From the NCBI GenBank assembly GCA_030674155.1, contig CM060344.1, forward strand, positions 22,986,467 through 23,003,966: a DNA stretch of 17,500 nucleotides, read 5' to 3'. This stretch comes from Stramonita haemastoma (lineage: Eukaryota > Mollusca > Gastropoda > Neogastropoda > Muricidae). The notes under the pieces were generated by a model. It was given only the letters and a program-made list of their open reading frames with translations. It searched no databases and was not told the DNA's origin. The position numbers and the translations under genes were made by a program. Below are positions 16,956-17,500 of this stretch, piece after piece; the first letter of the stretch is position 1; each line of letters starts with the position of its first letter.

Positions 16956-17293
16956 GGTGGGACATGGGGGTCGAAACTGATGAAATTTTGTTTACAAGCC
17001 CATGTTAAAAGTTATGCCATATATTGGAAGGGCATCACTTGTGAAGCATAAAAATCAAAGAATTACTCCGTTTTCTGCACTGTTGCCATGGAAACAATTC
17101 AATATGGCCGCCAAAACGATTTCAAACTCCTAAACCTTTTTATCTCTGACAAGTATGAGTAACCTGTTTCTACAGACATATTGTATAGTCTGAATTCTTT
17201 AAATTCACACATGGAAATCTCAATAAATGCATCCAGCATTTTTTCTATTCTAAACAAACATGATTTGGGCCACTTTTGGACCTGTGTCTCACC
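16956..17293. mobile_element. TTAA-flanked MITE
   Basis: A 338 bp block bounded by TTAA on both sides (16952-16955 and 17294-17297). The left end reads GGTGGGACATGGG and the reverse complement of the right end reads GGTGAGACACAGG, 10 of 13 matching, after which the ends diverge. TTAA target duplications are known for the piggyBac and Kolobok superfamilies of DNA transposons. There is no transposase frame, so it would be a non-autonomous derivative. The short terminal repeat makes a chance arrangement possible, but TTAA plus matching ends together are persuasive. Confidence 0.65.
17082..17095. promoter_or_regulatory. X-box-like palindrome inside the TTAA MITE
   Basis: GTTGCCATGGAAAC fits the RFX-family X-box pattern (GTTRCC, a short spacer, RGYAAC) at all but one position. 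The site lies in the interior of the element. Any binding is inference. Confidence 0.35.
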
Positions 17294-17297
17294 TTAA

Positions 17298-17500
17298 AGA
17301 AATGTAAAGCCAATAAACATACCAAAATACTGCCAGTTTCAAACCATGAACACACTATTTTTAACTTATTCAGAGTGGTTCTATTGATTTTTAAGAAAAA
17401 AATATTCTACTACTAGAACTACAATTATTGATAGGATATGTTAGGATAAGGGTTGTTTTCCTCAACAAACCATTTGATAGGATTCATTTTTTTTAAAAAC
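17298..17500. other. Unassigned AT-rich flank
   Basis: No gene or repeat boundary is visible before the window ends. Confidence 0.4.

Noticed and set aside
1..17500. A multi-gene system such as a defence, biosynthetic or toxin locus
   Set aside because: No coding sequence of suitable length exists on either strand outside low-complexity DNA, so no such system can be supported.

Overview
The window looks like non-coding DNA from a large, repeat-rich animal genome. It is AT-rich, has no long open reading frame outside low-complexity DNA, and carries long (CT)n and (CA)n microsatellites, several minisatellites, retroposon 3' ends and short inverted-repeat DNA elements. A marine invertebrate, probably a mollusc and perhaps a gastropod, would fit. 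That is an impression from the repeat style and the retroposon tails, not a demonstrated assignment. I found no complete gene, no tRNA or rRNA gene and no CRISPR array.

Positions 1-6338: a T/G-rich tandem array of a unit of about 2.2 kb. Copies A (1-2307) and B (2308-4520) are full. Copy C (4521 to about 6125) diverges in its second half, and a fragment D (about 6170-6338) follows. All three main copies carry the same old retroposon 3' tail and the same 47-48 bp exon-like block behind a good splice acceptor. The block reads in the same frame in A and C and is shifted by one base in B. Copy B alone is interrupted by a 425 bp inverted-repeat element (3241-3665); copies A and C preserve the unoccupied site.

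Positions 6339-7820: a GC-rich stretch with an internal duplication, long polypyrimidine tracts, and what may be the 3' end of a LINE (a short open frame, a 3' UTR-like stretch and a conserved tail) running into a 275 bp (CT)n tract.

Positions 7821-10200: a reverse-oriented retroposon 3' end, then about 1.9 kb of A-rich degenerate tandem DNA with clear sub-duplications, then a (CACT)n-(CA)n-(CT)n composite microsatellite.

Positions 10193-12250: two retroposon tails, each abutting (CT)n, then a GC-richer patch, then a decayed minisatellite of 49-51 bp (11045-11830).

Positions 12248-17500: a second reverse-oriented retroposon end, three (CA)n tracts, a second copy of the inverted-repeat element cut off by (CA)n (13342-13588), a 16 bp minisatellite with a 139 bp higher-order period (14062-14516), a 29 bp minisatellite (15958-16175) with an inverted outlying unit near 15000, and a TTAA-flanked 338 bp MITE (16956-17293) containing an RFX X-box-like palindrome.

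Strand composition switches near 7.8 kb. The plus strand is T- and G-biased to the left and A- and C-biased to the right. The window shows no genes working together. What it records is layered duplication, transposition and microsatellite growth, whose relative order can partly be read.
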